This document shows, one piece after another, positions 28,719 through 37,829 of a stretch of DNA of 64,000 nt (positions are counted from its first letter, which is position 1; every line of letters begins with the position of its first letter). Origin of the DNA: Xiheimicrobium sp040275325 (lineage in GTDB: Bacteria; Myxococcota; Myxococcia; Myxococcales; Myxococcaceae); contig JBEOKA010000342.1 in assembly GCA_040275325.1 (NCBI GenBank), positions 1 to 64,000 of the forward strand, in the 5' to 3' direction. Made by a program: the position numbers and the translations under genes. Under the pieces are notes generated by a model. That model was not told where the DNA came from. It saw nothing but the letters and a program-made list of their open reading frames with translations, and ran no database searches.

Positions 28719-30479
28719 GTGCTGCAGAAACGCGGTCATTGGTTGCTCGCTGGTTTCGCCCTCGCGCTCTACGCGCCGACGCTGGCCAACGGCCTCACCA
28801 CCTGGGACGACCCCGACTACACGACGGGCAGCCCCTTCGTCGCGAAGGGCGCCGCCGGAGCGCTCGACGCCTTCACCGTCGCCTACCACGGCGCGTACAT
28901 TCCCCTGTCGCACGCGCTGCTCGCGGTGACGGGAGCCGCTGATCCCTCGAACCCGTTGCCGTACCACGTGGTGCAGTGGCTCGTGTTCGCGCTCGCGGTT
29001 TTGCTGATGCCGAAGGCGCTCTCAGCGTTCGGGGTCGATCGCACCATCGCGCTGGCCGCGACTGCGCTGTGGCTGGCCCACCCCTTCAGGGTCGAGTCGG
29101 TGTCGTGGGTCGCGAACCTCAAGGACACGCTGTCGTTGTTCTTCGTCGTCGCGGCGTTCGCTGCGTACGCCGGTGAGCGGCGCTGGCTGTCGGCGGTGCT
29201 CTTCGTGGCGGGGCTGCTGTCGAAGGCGTCGCTGGCTCCTCTGGCGCCGCTGTTCCTGCTGCTCGAGTGGCGTCGCACCAAGGGTACGCCGGCGCTCGTG
29301 TCTTCGCTGCGCTGGCTCGTGCCGTCGTTCGCTGCCGGAGCAGGCGCGATTCTCGTGCACCGCGCGTTTCTTCCCTCGCGGCACGCCACCGTCGAGTGGG
29401 TGACGCCGCTCACCACGCCCTTCTGGTACCTCGAGCGCACGATGCTGCCGTCGGGCTCACGGGCCGTCTACGACTGGTCGCCACCGACGGGCGCCGCCAT
29501 CGCCTTCCTCGTGCTCGGGTGGGTACTGGTCGCCGCCATCGTGGTGATGGGCTCGCGAAAGACCGCCTCACCGTTGCTCCGTGCGCTCTCGAGTGGCGCG
29601 GTGTTGTTCCTGTTGCCGTTGCTGCCGTTCACCGGCGTCGTTCCGCAGGTACACGTGGTGGCCGAGCGCTACACGCTGTTTCCTTCGCTGGTACTGGCCG
29701 TGGGCGTCGCGGGGCTGCTGGTGCTCATGCTCGGCCGCATCGGCGTGGGCGTGGTGCTCGCGCTCACCGTCGCGCTCTCGGTGCCGAACGTGCTGCGCCA
29801 GCGGGAGTGGAAGGACGCGCTCTCGTTGTGGACGAGCAACGTCGAGCTGGCGCCGGGCTCGGTCATTGCGCGCATCAACCTCGCGGGAGCCCTGGGCGGC
29901 GCGGGCCGGTTCGACGAGGCGATGAAGCAGCTGCTCACCATTCGCACCCTCGACCCCGCGTACCCCGGCCTCGACTGCTTCATCGCGATGGCGCGCGCGG
30001 GCAACGAGAAGCTCGACCCGATCTTCGCCGTCACGGAGCTTGGCGAGCTGTGCCGCCTGCCCCCCTCGCAGCGCTGGCCGGTCGCCGCCCGCATCATCGC
30101 GCGCAAAGACGCCTCGTCGATCGTCGTGCTCGAGGAGCTCGCGTTTGGCACCGATCGAGCCAAGGCCTCCGCCTCGGCCGCCGCGCTCGCGCTCGAGAAG
30201 GGCAACCACGAGCGCGCCTTCTCGCTCGCCACGCAGGCCCGCCTGTGGGACCCGACCGTCGAACGCGCCATCGTCACGCAGGTGATCGCCCTGCTGAAGT
30301 TGAAGCGGCTCGAAGAGGCGCGCGCGCTGACGGCCACGACGGTGAAGGATCCACGCGTGGCAGCCCGGCTGCTCGGCCTGCGTGGCGCGGTGCTCAACGA
30401 GCAGGGCAACTTCGCCGAGGCCGAGCAGCTGCTGCGGCAGAGCTCCGACCGGTTGCGGGAGTTGGGCGAAGGCCCCTGA
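28719..30479 (+). CDS. TMTC-like multi-span membrane protein with C-terminal TPRs
   Basis: 586 residues from GTG 28719. About ten membrane helices (~10-360) followed by a soluble TPR-like part (LGGAGRFDEAMKQL, ALNEQGNFAEAEQLL). The luminal motif after the third helix, LAHPFRVESVSWVANLKDTLS, matches the HPxxxExVxWxxxxKDxLS motif of the TMTC/GT-C family of O-mannosyltransferase-like proteins, and the acidic WDDPDY near the N-terminus matches the expected GT-C catalytic loop. So it is a candidate glycosyltransferase acting on the periplasmic face with a polyprenyl-linked donor; sugar and target unknown. It ends 19 bp before an AAA ATPase gene on the same strand, so co-transcription is likely. 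Confidence 0.75.
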   Translation: MLQKRGHWLLAGFALALYAPTLANGLTTWDDPDYTTGSPFVAKGAAGALDAFTVAYHGAYIPLSHALLAVTGAADPSNPLPYHVVQWLVFALAVLLMPKALSAFGVDRTIALAATALWLAHPFRVESVSWVANLKDTLSLFFVVAAFAAYAGERRWLSAVLFVAGLLSKASLAPLAPLFLLLEWRRTKGTPALVSSLRWLVPSFAAGAGAILVHRAFLPSRHATVEWVTPLTTPFWYLERTMLPSGSRAVYDWSPPTGAAIAFLVLGWVLVAAIVVMGSRKTASPLLRALSSGAVLFLLPLLPFTGVVPQVHVVAERYTLFPSLVLAVGVAGLLVLMLGRIGVGVVLALTVALSVPNVLRQREWKDALSLWTSNVELAPGSVIARINLAGALGGAGRFDEAMKQLLTIRTLDPAYPGLDCFIAMARAGNEKLDPIFAVTELGELCRLPPSQRWPVAARIIARKDASSIVVLEELAFGTDRAKASASAAALALEKGNHERAFSLATQARLWDPTVERAIVTQVIALLKLKRLEEARALTATTVKDPRVAARLLGLRGAVLNEQGNFAEAEQLLRQSSDRLRELGEGP

Positions 30480-30498
30480 GCTACAGTCGCGCGCGCCC

Positions 30499-31929
30499 AT
30501 GACCGTTCGACGCACGCGCAACCAGCCCGAGCCGATTCTCACCAGCGACATCGTCGTCGATCGACAAGCGGCACCGACCGGCGAGTACCCGCTCGAGAGC
30601 CCTCAGGCCGATCGCCGGCCGAACCCGTTCAACCTCGAGAACCCGCGGCTGCTCGACATCGCGCCGCCCGAGCCGAAGACGCTCGAAGACACGGGCCTCA
30701 AGATCGGGCTCCTCTCCGACATCGCCCTGCGCTTCCTCTACTACCAGGGCACCGTCACGGGCGGCGCGGTGGCCGAAGAGCTGCGCCTGCCGTGGACTGG
30801 CGTCGTCGAGCACGTGATCGACTTTCTCGCGCAGGAGAAGCTCGTCGATCTGCGCGGCGGCAAGGGCTTCGGGCGCGTGTCGGTCGACTTCCTGCTCACC
30901 GAGAAGGGCCGCGAGTACGCCCGCGACGCGCTCGAGCGCACCACGTACATCGGGCCCGCCCCCGTCCCCATCGAGCAGTACAACCACCTCATTCAGCAGC
31001 AGACGCGCGAGCTGCCCGTCGTCACGAAGAAGCAGCTCGAGCTCGCCCTCGCCCACCTCGTGGTGCCTGCGGGCATCGTCGACAAGCTCGGCCCTGCGGT
31101 GAACTCGGGCCGCTCGCTGTTCCTCTACGGCCCGCCAGGCAACGGCAAGACGTCACTCGCCGAAGCCGTCAGCGCGATGTTCGGCGGAGAGGCCTTCATT
31201 CCCGCGTGCCTCGAGATCGATGGGCAGATCGTCAAGGTGTTCGATCGCCTCGTGCACCACCCCGTTGCCCTCGAGCTGGGCCGCGACAAGGACGGCCGCC
31301 GCCAGAAGTTCGAGATGGATCACCGCTGGCAGGTCTGCCGCCGCCCCTCGGTGATCGTCGGCGGAGAGCTGACGCTCGAGACGCTCGACCTCATCTACTC
31401 GGAGACCGCGCGGTTCTACGAAGCGCCGTTTCAGGTGAAGGCCAACGGCGGCATGTTGCTCATCGACGACTTCGGCCGGCAGAAGGTGCACCCGACCGAT
31501 CTGCTCAACCGGTGGATCGTGCCGCTCGAGAAGCGCGTCGACTTCCTCACGCTGCACACGGGCAAGAAGTTCGAGATTCCGTTCGATCAGCTGGTGGTGT
31601 TCTCGACCAACCTCGACCCGAAGGAGCTCGTCGACGAGGCCTTCCTGCGACGCATCAAATACAAGATCGAGGTCGGCAACCCCGACGAGCTGCAGTACCG
31701 CGCGATCTTCAAGCGCGTCTGCGAAGCCTCGGGCGTGCCCTTCGTCGAACAGGCCGTCACGTACCTGTTCGATCACGTCTACAAGCCCCGAAGCCTCGAG
31801 CTGCGATCGTGCCACCCCCGCGATCTCGTTCAGCTGGTGCGCGACGCGGCCCGCTATCGGGGCGTGCCCCCCTCGCTCTCGCGAGAGCTCATCGATCAGG
31901 CCGTTCAGGTCTTCCTCGTCGACGTCTGA
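30499..31929 (+). CDS. AAA+ ATPase with N-terminal winged-helix-like domain
   Basis: 476 residues from ATG 30499. After a disordered start (~1-60), residues ~75-145 look like a winged helix (LRFLYYQGTVTGGAVAEEL ... LVDLRGGKGFGRVSVDFLLTEKG). The AAA core has Walker A GPPGNGKTS (Lys217), Walker B MLLIDDFGRQ (Asp323-Asp324) and a likely arginine pair in FLRRIKYKI. Walker B Asp-Asp replaces the more common Asp-Glu. The family occurs in Myxococcota and cyanobacteria as an uncharacterised ATPase; the pairing of a winged helix with AAA suggests nucleic-acid or ligand sensing coupled to remodelling. Substrate unknown. It may be in an operon with the TMTC-like gene. Confidence 0.78.
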   Translation: MTVRRTRNQPEPILTSDIVVDRQAAPTGEYPLESPQADRRPNPFNLENPRLLDIAPPEPKTLEDTGLKIGLLSDIALRFLYYQGTVTGGAVAEELRLPWTGVVEHVIDFLAQEKLVDLRGGKGFGRVSVDFLLTEKGREYARDALERTTYIGPAPVPIEQYNHLIQQQTRELPVVTKKQLELALAHLVVPAGIVDKLGPAVNSGRSLFLYGPPGNGKTSLAEAVSAMFGGEAFIPACLEIDGQIVKVFDRLVHHPVALELGRDKDGRRQKFEMDHRWQVCRRPSVIVGGELTLETLDLIYSETARFYEAPFQVKANGGMLLIDDFGRQKVHPTDLLNRWIVPLEKRVDFLTLHTGKKFEIPFDQLVVFSTNLDPKELVDEAFLRRIKYKIEVGNPDELQYRAIFKRVCEASGVPFVEQAVTYLFDHVYKPRSLELRSCHPRDLVQLVRDAARYRGVPPSLSRELIDQAVQVFLVDV

Positions 31930-31974
31930 CAGAGCGGTTTCTGGAAATGTTGCCAGCCGTGCCTACACTGCGGG

Positions 31975-32424
31975 GTGTCCGTGGCCTCCGACCCCAAAGC
32001 GCCGTCCTTCAAGGTGCGCCCTGCCCGCCGAGGTGACGCGCAGGGCATCGTCGCGATCTTGAACGAGGCGGGCGCGACCGCCGACACGCAGACCTTCACG
32101 TGGATCATCAGCCACCCCGAGATGGAGGTGCTGGTGGCGGCCGACTCGCTCGACAAGGTGATCGGCGTCGTGAGCCTCTCGCATCGCCCGCTCCTCAAGG
32201 TGGGAGGCCGCGCAGCCACCATCGACGAGCTGGGTGTCTCACGCGCGTGGCACCGTCGAGGCGTCGGGCGTGAGCTGGTGAAGCGCGCCGTCGAGCGGGC
32301 CCGCGTGCTGGGCGTCAAACGGCTCGAGGTGCAGACCTTCCAGGGCGTCACGCCCGAGCTCGAGGCGTTCTTCAAAGCCTCGGGGTTCGAGCCCGCGCAG
32401 GTCGGCGTCTTCCGCCTGAAGTAG
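31975..32424 (+). CDS. GNAT-family N-acetyltransferase
   Basis: 149 residues from GTG 31975 (a second in-frame GTG lies 6 bases later). A single GNAT domain: the acetyl-CoA pyrophosphate-binding motif A reads SRAWHRRGVGRELVKRA (R/QxxGxG/A form), preceded by the conserved beta-strand AATIDELGV. The final strand is ASGFEPAQVGVFRL. It should acetylate a small amine or protein N-terminus using acetyl-CoA; substrate unknown. It stands 45 bp after the AAA gene and converges with a lipoprotein gene 8 bp away. Confidence 0.85.
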   Translation: MSVASDPKAPSFKVRPARRGDAQGIVAILNEAGATADTQTFTWIISHPEMEVLVAADSLDKVIGVVSLSHRPLLKVGGRAATIDELGVSRAWHRRGVGRELVKRAVERARVLGVKRLEVQTFQGVTPELEAFFKASGFEPAQVGVFRLK

Positions 32425-32432
32425 CCGCGCCC

Positions 32433-34802
32433 TCAGCGAATCGAGAGCGTGAAGCTGCCGGCCGAGAAGCCCGCGCCGTCGACCCACACCGTGTACAGGC
32501 CGGGCATCACGTTGGTGAGCGCGACCGTTGCGGTGCCACCAAAGTCCGGAGCCGCCTGACACCCCAGGTTCGGGCCGTACGACGTGCAGACGTTGTTCGA
32601 AGCCGGGCCTCCGCGCACGTAGAGCACCGGCCTGAGCAGGGCGCCGCCCACCATGTCGGGCTGCACGCTGATGGTGAGGCTCGGCGTGGGGCTCACCACC
32701 TGGAACGTGTAGGCGACGTCGGCACCGAGCTCACCGTTCGCGCCGGTCGGCAGGCCACAGCGCCCTTCAGTGGTGTTCCCGGCGCCGCGGGTATCGCCCG
32801 TGAGCGAGCTGCCGATGTTCAGCGTGAACTGCTGGGCGTTGGCCGGCGCGCACGTGTCGTTCGTCGGCGGTGCGAACACCGGCCCCGTCGCGACTCGCAG
32901 CGAGAACGGGCCTTGCGTCGCCAGATCGCCCGAGACCCAGAGCGTGTAGCTGCCGGGGTCGAGCACCGGCGCGATGGCCACCGCGCGATCGGGCACCTGC
33001 AGATCAGACAGCCCGCACTTCCCCACTGGCAACGGCGCGGTGAACGAGCAGGCGCCGGTCGGCTTCAGCGTGACCGCCGGCAACAACCGCGACCCAGGCA
33101 GCGCCCGCGCGTCGATGGAGACCGACTGCCGCGTGGTGAGATCGAACGTGTAGACGACGTCAGGCGTGGCCGTGTCGACGCAGGTCAACGCGTTCGCCGT
33201 CGCGCCGGCGGTGGTCTCGTTCTGAAGGAAGACAGGGCCGCTGCTCAGGGGAAGCACGGTCGCGCGAGCGCACACGTCGTTGACCGGCGGCGCAGGTGGA
33301 GGGCTGAGCTCGACCGAAAGATCGAACGCTCCAGACGTGCCGGCCTTGCCGTCGACGAACAGGTACCAACGCCCGGCCTCGAGGCGCGGCACCTCGAGCA
33401 GCGCAGGAAACCCGGCCTGACCGGCGGCGACACAGAAGAGCTGCTCGCGGGTGAGCTCCGAGGGGCACTGATTCTCGCGCCGCAGGTAGAGCGCAGGGAG
33501 CAAACGGCCACCGGCCAAGGGCGTCACCAGCGCACGCAGGCGTTGAGCCGTGGGCAGCTGGAGCGCGTAGACGAGCTCGGGGCCGGTTCCGTCACAGCCC
33601 ACGGCGTCGTTCTTGGCGCGGGTGGTGTCGCCCTGCACCGTCACCGTTCCCGAGCCGCTCATCGGCAAGAGTTCGAGGGACGTCGCGCACGTGTCGTTGG
33701 TGGGCGCAGGCACGGGCTCACTCAACGTCACCCGCAGCCGGAACCGGCCTGAGATGGTGCCGCTCGGCGGGCCGTCGACGATCACCGACCACGCGCCAGG
33801 CTCGAGGGAGGGCAGATCGATGGTCGCGGTGCTGGTCGTGGAAAGCGCGGGAGCACAGGCCAACTCACTCGCGACGTCAGTGCAGGTGCGTCGCAGCGCC
33901 ACCGTCGGGCGGAAGCCGGACAACCCCACCGCCTCGATGCGAACGCGCCGCGCCTGATCGAGCGTCAACGAGTACACCGCGTCGGGTGTGCCCATGCCGC
34001 CACAGCTCGCGGCGACGTCATCTGAGAGACCGATGGTCTCGCCCGACACGTCGATCAGCTCGGTGCCACGAAGCACGCCCGGAACCGTGCAGCTGTCGAC
34101 CCGCGGCGCGTCGTCGAACGTCAGCTCGAGCTCGAAGTCGCCCCCAACCTCGTTCTCGCTGTCGACCCAGAGAAAGAAGGTGCCCTGCCCGACCTCGGTG
34201 ACGATCGTGGCGCGATCGCCGCCGGGCATGGTGAACCCACAGCCAATCTCGCTGCGGGGCGTGGCGCAGTCGGTGCGCAGCGCGATGACCGGCTGAAAGC
34301 CCGAAGCAGCGTCGATGGGCCGCACGGTCGCAGTGAGGCGTCGACGCTCGGCCAGCCGCAGGCCGAAGACGACGTCAGGGCCAGACGAACCGATGACGGC
34401 GCAACCAACCTGCGTGTCGTTGGTCGACCTGGCGGTGCTCCCGCGAAGCTGCAGCGGCGCGCCCGTCACGTCGATGAAGCTCGACAAGGCGCCACAGCTC
34501 TCGGTGGCCGCCGCCAGACACCGGCCCGCCCGCATGTCACACGAGCCTTGAGGACAATCGGCGTTCCCCAGGCAGCTCACGCACCGCCCGTCGACCGCGC
34601 AAAAGGGCGTCGGGCTCGCGCAGCTGGTCGATGAGCACCCCGCATCAGCCGACGGCACGTCGACGCACGTGCTCGTGGCCACGTCACACTGCTGCCCCGC
34701 AGGGCAGGCGTCGCAGCGCAGCCGCGTAGGAGCTCTGCCGCAGGCGAGCAGCGAGAAAACGAGCGAAATGGAAAGGAGCGTCGTTCGGTGGCGTTGCAAC
34801 AC
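32433..34802 (-). CDS. Large repeat lipoprotein (five ~130-residue PPC-like domains)
   Basis: 789 residues from GTG 34802. Signal with lipobox SLLAC (Cys21), then a cysteine-rich stretch (~28-90). The remainder is five similar units of ~130-135 residues. Each starts with a Cys near a TNDTCA/VNDVCA-type motif and a paired Cys after a GxTxxxxN segment, passes through a (D/E)(L/V)V(Y/F)xxxL strand, and ends with (L/V)xxGxxxLWVDG-like wording (FFLWVDSENE, WSVIVDGPP, WYLFVDGKA, YTLWVSGDL, YTVWVDGAG). That is the layout of bacterial pre-peptidase C-terminal (PPC) domains. Predicted outer-membrane lipoprotein; repeats probably bind polysaccharide or protein. No catalytic domain is seen. Confidence 0.75.
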   Translation of the reverse strand: MLQRHRTTLLSISLVFSLLACGRAPTRLRCDACPAGQQCDVATSTCVDVPSADAGCSSTSCASPTPFCAVDGRCVSCLGNADCPQGSCDMRAGRCLAAATESCGALSSFIDVTGAPLQLRGSTARSTNDTQVGCAVIGSSGPDVVFGLRLAERRRLTATVRPIDAASGFQPVIALRTDCATPRSEIGCGFTMPGGDRATIVTEVGQGTFFLWVDSENEVGGDFELELTFDDAPRVDSCTVPGVLRGTELIDVSGETIGLSDDVAASCGGMGTPDAVYSLTLDQARRVRIEAVGLSGFRPTVALRRTCTDVASELACAPALSTTSTATIDLPSLEPGAWSVIVDGPPSGTISGRFRLRVTLSEPVPAPTNDTCATSLELLPMSGSGTVTVQGDTTRAKNDAVGCDGTGPELVYALQLPTAQRLRALVTPLAGGRLLPALYLRRENQCPSELTREQLFCVAAGQAGFPALLEVPRLEAGRWYLFVDGKAGTSGAFDLSVELSPPPAPPVNDVCARATVLPLSSGPVFLQNETTAGATANALTCVDTATPDVVYTFDLTTRQSVSIDARALPGSRLLPAVTLKPTGACSFTAPLPVGKCGLSDLQVPDRAVAIAPVLDPGSYTLWVSGDLATQGPFSLRVATGPVFAPPTNDTCAPANAQQFTLNIGSSLTGDTRGAGNTTEGRCGLPTGANGELGADVAYTFQVVSPTPSLTISVQPDMVGGALLRPVLYVRGGPASNNVCTSYGPNLGCQAAPDFGGTATVALTNVMPGLYTVWVDGAGFSAGSFTLSIR

Positions 34803-34901
34803 GGATGGCCTCAGTGCGTCCGGCCGGCCTTACACCAGAAATGATACCGCAACGGGCCTTCAGGTGCGACGCTCCGCCCCCGGAATTCGAGGAGGGGTCG
34901 C

Positions 34902-35411
34902 ATGGAGCTCGAGCTGACGGGGTTTGGCGAGTTCGAAGGCGTGGAGCTGCTGCAGAAGCTCCACCTCTTCCAGAAGCTCACCTTCGACGAGACGACGCGC
35001 CTGGGGTCGATCATTCAGTACGTCGATCTCCCCGCTGATCAGATCGTCATCGAACAGAACGCGCTGGGTGACGCGCTGTACGTCATCGCCAAAGGCGAGG
35101 TGTTGGTGACCCGCGACGCAGACGGCGACGGCGCCCACTCCAAGGCCGAAGAGATCGGGCGACTCAAGGAAGGCGATCTGTTCGGCGAGATGTCGCTCAT
35201 CGACGATCTGCTGACGAGCGCGCGGGTGACGACGGCGACGCCGTGCCGGCTGCTGAAGATGCCGAGAGATCGCTTCGAGGCGCTGCTCGGGGGCGACGAC
35301 AAGCTGGCGGTGAAGGTCTTCCGCTCGTTCTGCCGCACGCTGTCCGATCGCCTGCGCCGCACGACGGGCATGTTGGCGAAGACGCAGGCGATGCAGGTCT
35401 CGATGCGCTGA
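34902..35411 (+). CDS. Cyclic-nucleotide-binding-domain protein, degenerate pocket
   Basis: 169 residues, one CNB domain and a C-terminal helix, no output domain. The cassette reads FGEMSLIDDLLTSARV: the Glu is kept but Thr occupies the position of the phosphate-binding Arg of FGELALxxxxPRAA, so cAMP or cGMP binding may be lost. It lies 15 bp upstream of a PilT gene on the same strand and is almost certainly co-transcribed with it, which makes a regulatory role for that motor attractive. Confidence 0.8.
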   Translation: MELELTGFGEFEGVELLQKLHLFQKLTFDETTRLGSIIQYVDLPADQIVIEQNALGDALYVIAKGEVLVTRDADGDGAHSKAEEIGRLKEGDLFGEMSLIDDLLTSARVTTATPCRLLKMPRDRFEALLGGDDKLAVKVFRSFCRTLSDRLRRTTGMLAKTQAMQVSMR

Positions 35412-35426
35412 AGGGAAAACACCACC

Positions 35427-36503
35427 ATGGAACTCGCGACCTTCAACCAATTCCTCACCGCCGCCGTGAAGAACGGCGCCAGCGACGTGCACTTCAAGGT
35501 GGGCTCGGCGCCCGCGCTCCGCGTCAACGGCCAGCTGCTGCCCGTCAAGGTGCCGGCGCTGCAACCCGAAGACACCGCGCGCATCACGGGCCACCTCGTG
35601 AAGCACAGCCGCTACAAGGGCGCGGTCGACGATCTGCAGGACTTCGACACCAGCTACGCGCTCGAGGGCGTCGGCCGCTTCCGCGCGAACATCTTCCGCA
35701 ACAAGGGCCACCTCGGCGCGGTGATGCGTTCGATTCCACTCAACGTGCCCGACTTCGCGAAGCTGGGGCTGCCGAAGGTGCTCGAGAAGCTGTCGCAAGA
35801 AGAGCGCGGCCTCATCCTCGTCACCGGCATCACGGGCTCGGGCAAGTCGTCCACGCTGGCGGCGATGGTGAACTACATCAACCAGCACTACCGCAAACAC
35901 ATCGTCACCATCGAAGACCCGATCGAGTTCGTGCATCAAGACAACTTCAGCCGCGTCACCCAGCGAGAGATCGGCCCCGACACGCCGAGCTTCGCCGCAG
36001 CCCTCCGCGCCGCGCTCCGCCAGGACCCCGACGTGATCCTCGTCGGCGAAATGCGCGACAGCGAGACGATCGAGATCGCGCTCAAGGCCGCCGAGACGGG
36101 CCACCTCGTGCTCTCGACCGTTCACACGCAGGACTGCTACCGGACCATCGGCCGCATCATCGGTGTGTTCCCGCCAGAAGGTCAGACGGGCGTGCGCAAC
36201 CGCCTCGCCGAGAACCTGCGCGGCACGGTGTCACAGCGCCTCTTGCCGCACGCCTCGGGGCGTGGTCGCGCGGTGGCCGCCGAGATCATGGTCTCGACGC
36301 TCTCGGTGGTGGAGTTCATCAAGGACCCCAACCGCACCCACGAGATCACCGACTTCCTCGAGCGCAACCAGGACCTGCTCGGCACCCAGAGCTTCGACAT
36401 GCACCTCGCGGCGCTGCTCAAGGGCGGTCAGATCACGCGAGAGACGGCGCTCGAGGCTGCTTCCAACCGCGCCGACTTCGAGCGCGCGCTGGCCTTCGAG
36501 TGA
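35427..36503 (+). CDS. pilT: PilT-family ATPase (paralogue 3) next to a CNB protein
   Basis: 358 residues, usual PilT size. Walker A GITGSGKSS at 134-142, Asp box IVTIEDPIEFVHQ, Walker B DVILVGEMRDSETI with full conservation, and His box STVHTQD. N-terminal half SDVHFKVGSAPALRVNGQL. Compared with the two at 7-10 kb it keeps more of the canonical PilT residues, although the His box ends in QD (usually NS). Motor for type IV pilus retraction at the inner membrane; a paralogue rather than the main PilT because no pil cluster surrounds it. It follows a CNB-domain gene (15 bp). Confidence 0.9.
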   Translation: MELATFNQFLTAAVKNGASDVHFKVGSAPALRVNGQLLPVKVPALQPEDTARITGHLVKHSRYKGAVDDLQDFDTSYALEGVGRFRANIFRNKGHLGAVMRSIPLNVPDFAKLGLPKVLEKLSQEERGLILVTGITGSGKSSTLAAMVNYINQHYRKHIVTIEDPIEFVHQDNFSRVTQREIGPDTPSFAAALRAALRQDPDVILVGEMRDSETIEIALKAAETGHLVLSTVHTQDCYRTIGRIIGVFPPEGQTGVRNRLAENLRGTVSQRLLPHASGRGRAVAAEIMVSTLSVVEFIKDPNRTHEITDFLERNQDLLGTQSFDMHLAALLKGGQITRETALEAASNRADFERALAFE

Positions 36504-36506
36504 AGC

Positions 36507-37025
36507 TCAGCCGTTCGCGCGGCTCTTGAGCATCTTCAAGAAGCCCTCGGTCGTGAAGTACGTCAGCTCGATCGCGCCGACCTTCACCCGCACGCCGCTC
36601 GAGAGGGTCGCCGGCGCCTTCACCACCAGCTTCTTGCCGCCGACCCAGGTGCCGTTGCGCGAGCCCGCGTCGACGATCGTCCACCCGGCGTCGTCGAGCT
36701 GCAGCCACGCGTGGAAGCGCGAGACCGAGTTGTCGTCGAGCACGATGTCGTTGTTCGAAGTGCGCCCGACCGTCACGCGGCGCTGAAAGGCGTTGTCCTT
36801 CGTCTTCTCGACGATGACGGCGAGCGGCTCACCGCCACCGATGGCCGGCACCGAGATGCCCGACTGCGTGCGGAACTGGTAGTCGTCGTCTTCGTCGCTG
36901 CCGGTCTCGGTGGGCGGCGTCTCGGGAGGCTCGTAGAGAAGCACTGGCCGGCCCGCGAGCCGCGCCTCGAGCTTCTTCGGGTCGTCCATGAAGCGGTTGA
37001 ACCAGGCGAGCAGTGACTCCGGCAT
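36507..37025 (-). CDS. FHA-domain protein
   Basis: 172 residues. The C-terminal ~90 residues are an FHA domain with its signature VTVGRTSNNDIVLDDNSVSRFHAWL ... DAGSRNGTWVGGKKL split across two strands; only the key parts are quoted (GRTSNNDI, SRFHA, GSRNGT), and all main phospho-Thr-binding residues are kept. The N-terminal ~70 residues are acidic and disordered. FHA domains bind phosphothreonine, so it should read Ser/Thr kinase signals (Myxococcota have many such kinases). It converges with the PilT gene (3 bp between stops) and is followed on its strand by an unknown protein. Confidence 0.87.
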   Translation of the reverse strand: MPESLLAWFNRFMDDPKKLEARLAGRPVLLYEPPETPPTETGSDEDDDYQFRTQSGISVPAIGGGEPLAVIVEKTKDNAFQRRVTVGRTSNNDIVLDDNSVSRFHAWLQLDDAGWTIVDAGSRNGTWVGGKKLVVKAPATLSSGVRVKVGAIELTYFTTEGFLKMLKSRANG

Positions 37026-37037
37026 CGGCCACGCATT

Positions 37038-37829
37038 TCACTCTTGATCGCTGGCCGCGTCCAAACGTTCTTCGTCGTCGCCTTCATTTCGCGCCTTCGC
37101 ATCGCGGCAGGCGCGGGCCAGCGGAGGGCGAAGCTCCTGCACGAAGGGCATGGCCAGGGCGGCCTCGACGTAGAACGGAGCCTCGCGGGAGAAGAAGACG
37201 GCGCGGCCGAGATCGTCGAGCACCGACTGGGTGAAGCCGAGCAGCGACGAGGCGTGGGCCCGCGCGAAGTACAGCGCGGGCACGTCTCCGAACCGGCGAA
37301 TGGCGACCGAGAGCCGGCGTTTGCTCGCGTAGACCTGCCACTCGACGTTGAGCGGCGTGACGAGGTGCCGCAGCGAGAGCCACTCCACGACGTACGCCTC
37401 GGCGGCCGAGACCGGAGGCTGCGATTGGAGCCGGCCCAGCAGCGCGACGGGAGCTTCGACCCGCTCCGAGACACCGGCCAACCACCGCGCTTCACCGCCG
37501 CTGAAGCCAGCCGCTTCGAACGCTGCGCTCTCGAGCCGCTCTCCCTGCGTCAGGCGAACGAGCAGCGACTGCGCGGCGGTACGCCCTTCAGGAGGCGGCA
37601 CTGAGAGACACCGCGGGGCTGGACCGCCTTCGCGAGGGGCGACTCCCGTCAGCGGCGTGCGCGTCTGCGGCATCGGCCAGGCGCCAGAGAGCACCGTGTC
37701 CCAGTCGAGCCAGTCGAGCGGCGGGTAGTTCTCGGCCTTCGTGCGCCGGCGCCAGACCGACCAGCGATGAATGCCGACGACACCGACGGTGTACGCGAGC
37801 GCGACGCCGCCGGTGAAGACGAGGCTCAT
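37038..37829 (-). CDS. Unknown protein with N-terminal membrane segment
   Basis: 263 residues. One hydrophobic segment at ~5-22 (FTGGVALAYTVGVVGIH) followed by a basic patch WRRRTKAE, so the bulk should be cytoplasmic. The soluble part has WLDWDTVLSGAWPMPQ, GGEARWLAGV and a later YASKRRLSVAIRRFG. No family is recognised. Its ATG overlaps the stop of the upstream yacG (ATGA), so the two are translationally coupled. The FHA gene lies downstream on the same strand (12 bp), which suggests a three-gene operon. Confidence 0.62.
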   Translation of the reverse strand: MSLVFTGGVALAYTVGVVGIHRWSVWRRRTKAENYPPLDWLDWDTVLSGAWPMPQTRTPLTGVAPREGGPAPRCLSVPPPEGRTAAQSLLVRLTQGERLESAAFEAAGFSGGEARWLAGVSERVEAPVALLGRLQSQPPVSAAEAYVVEWLSLRHLVTPLNVEWQVYASKRRLSVAIRRFGDVPALYFARAHASSLLGFTQSVLDDLGRAVFFSREAPFYVEAALAMPFVQELRPPLARACRDAKARNEGDDEERLDAASDQE

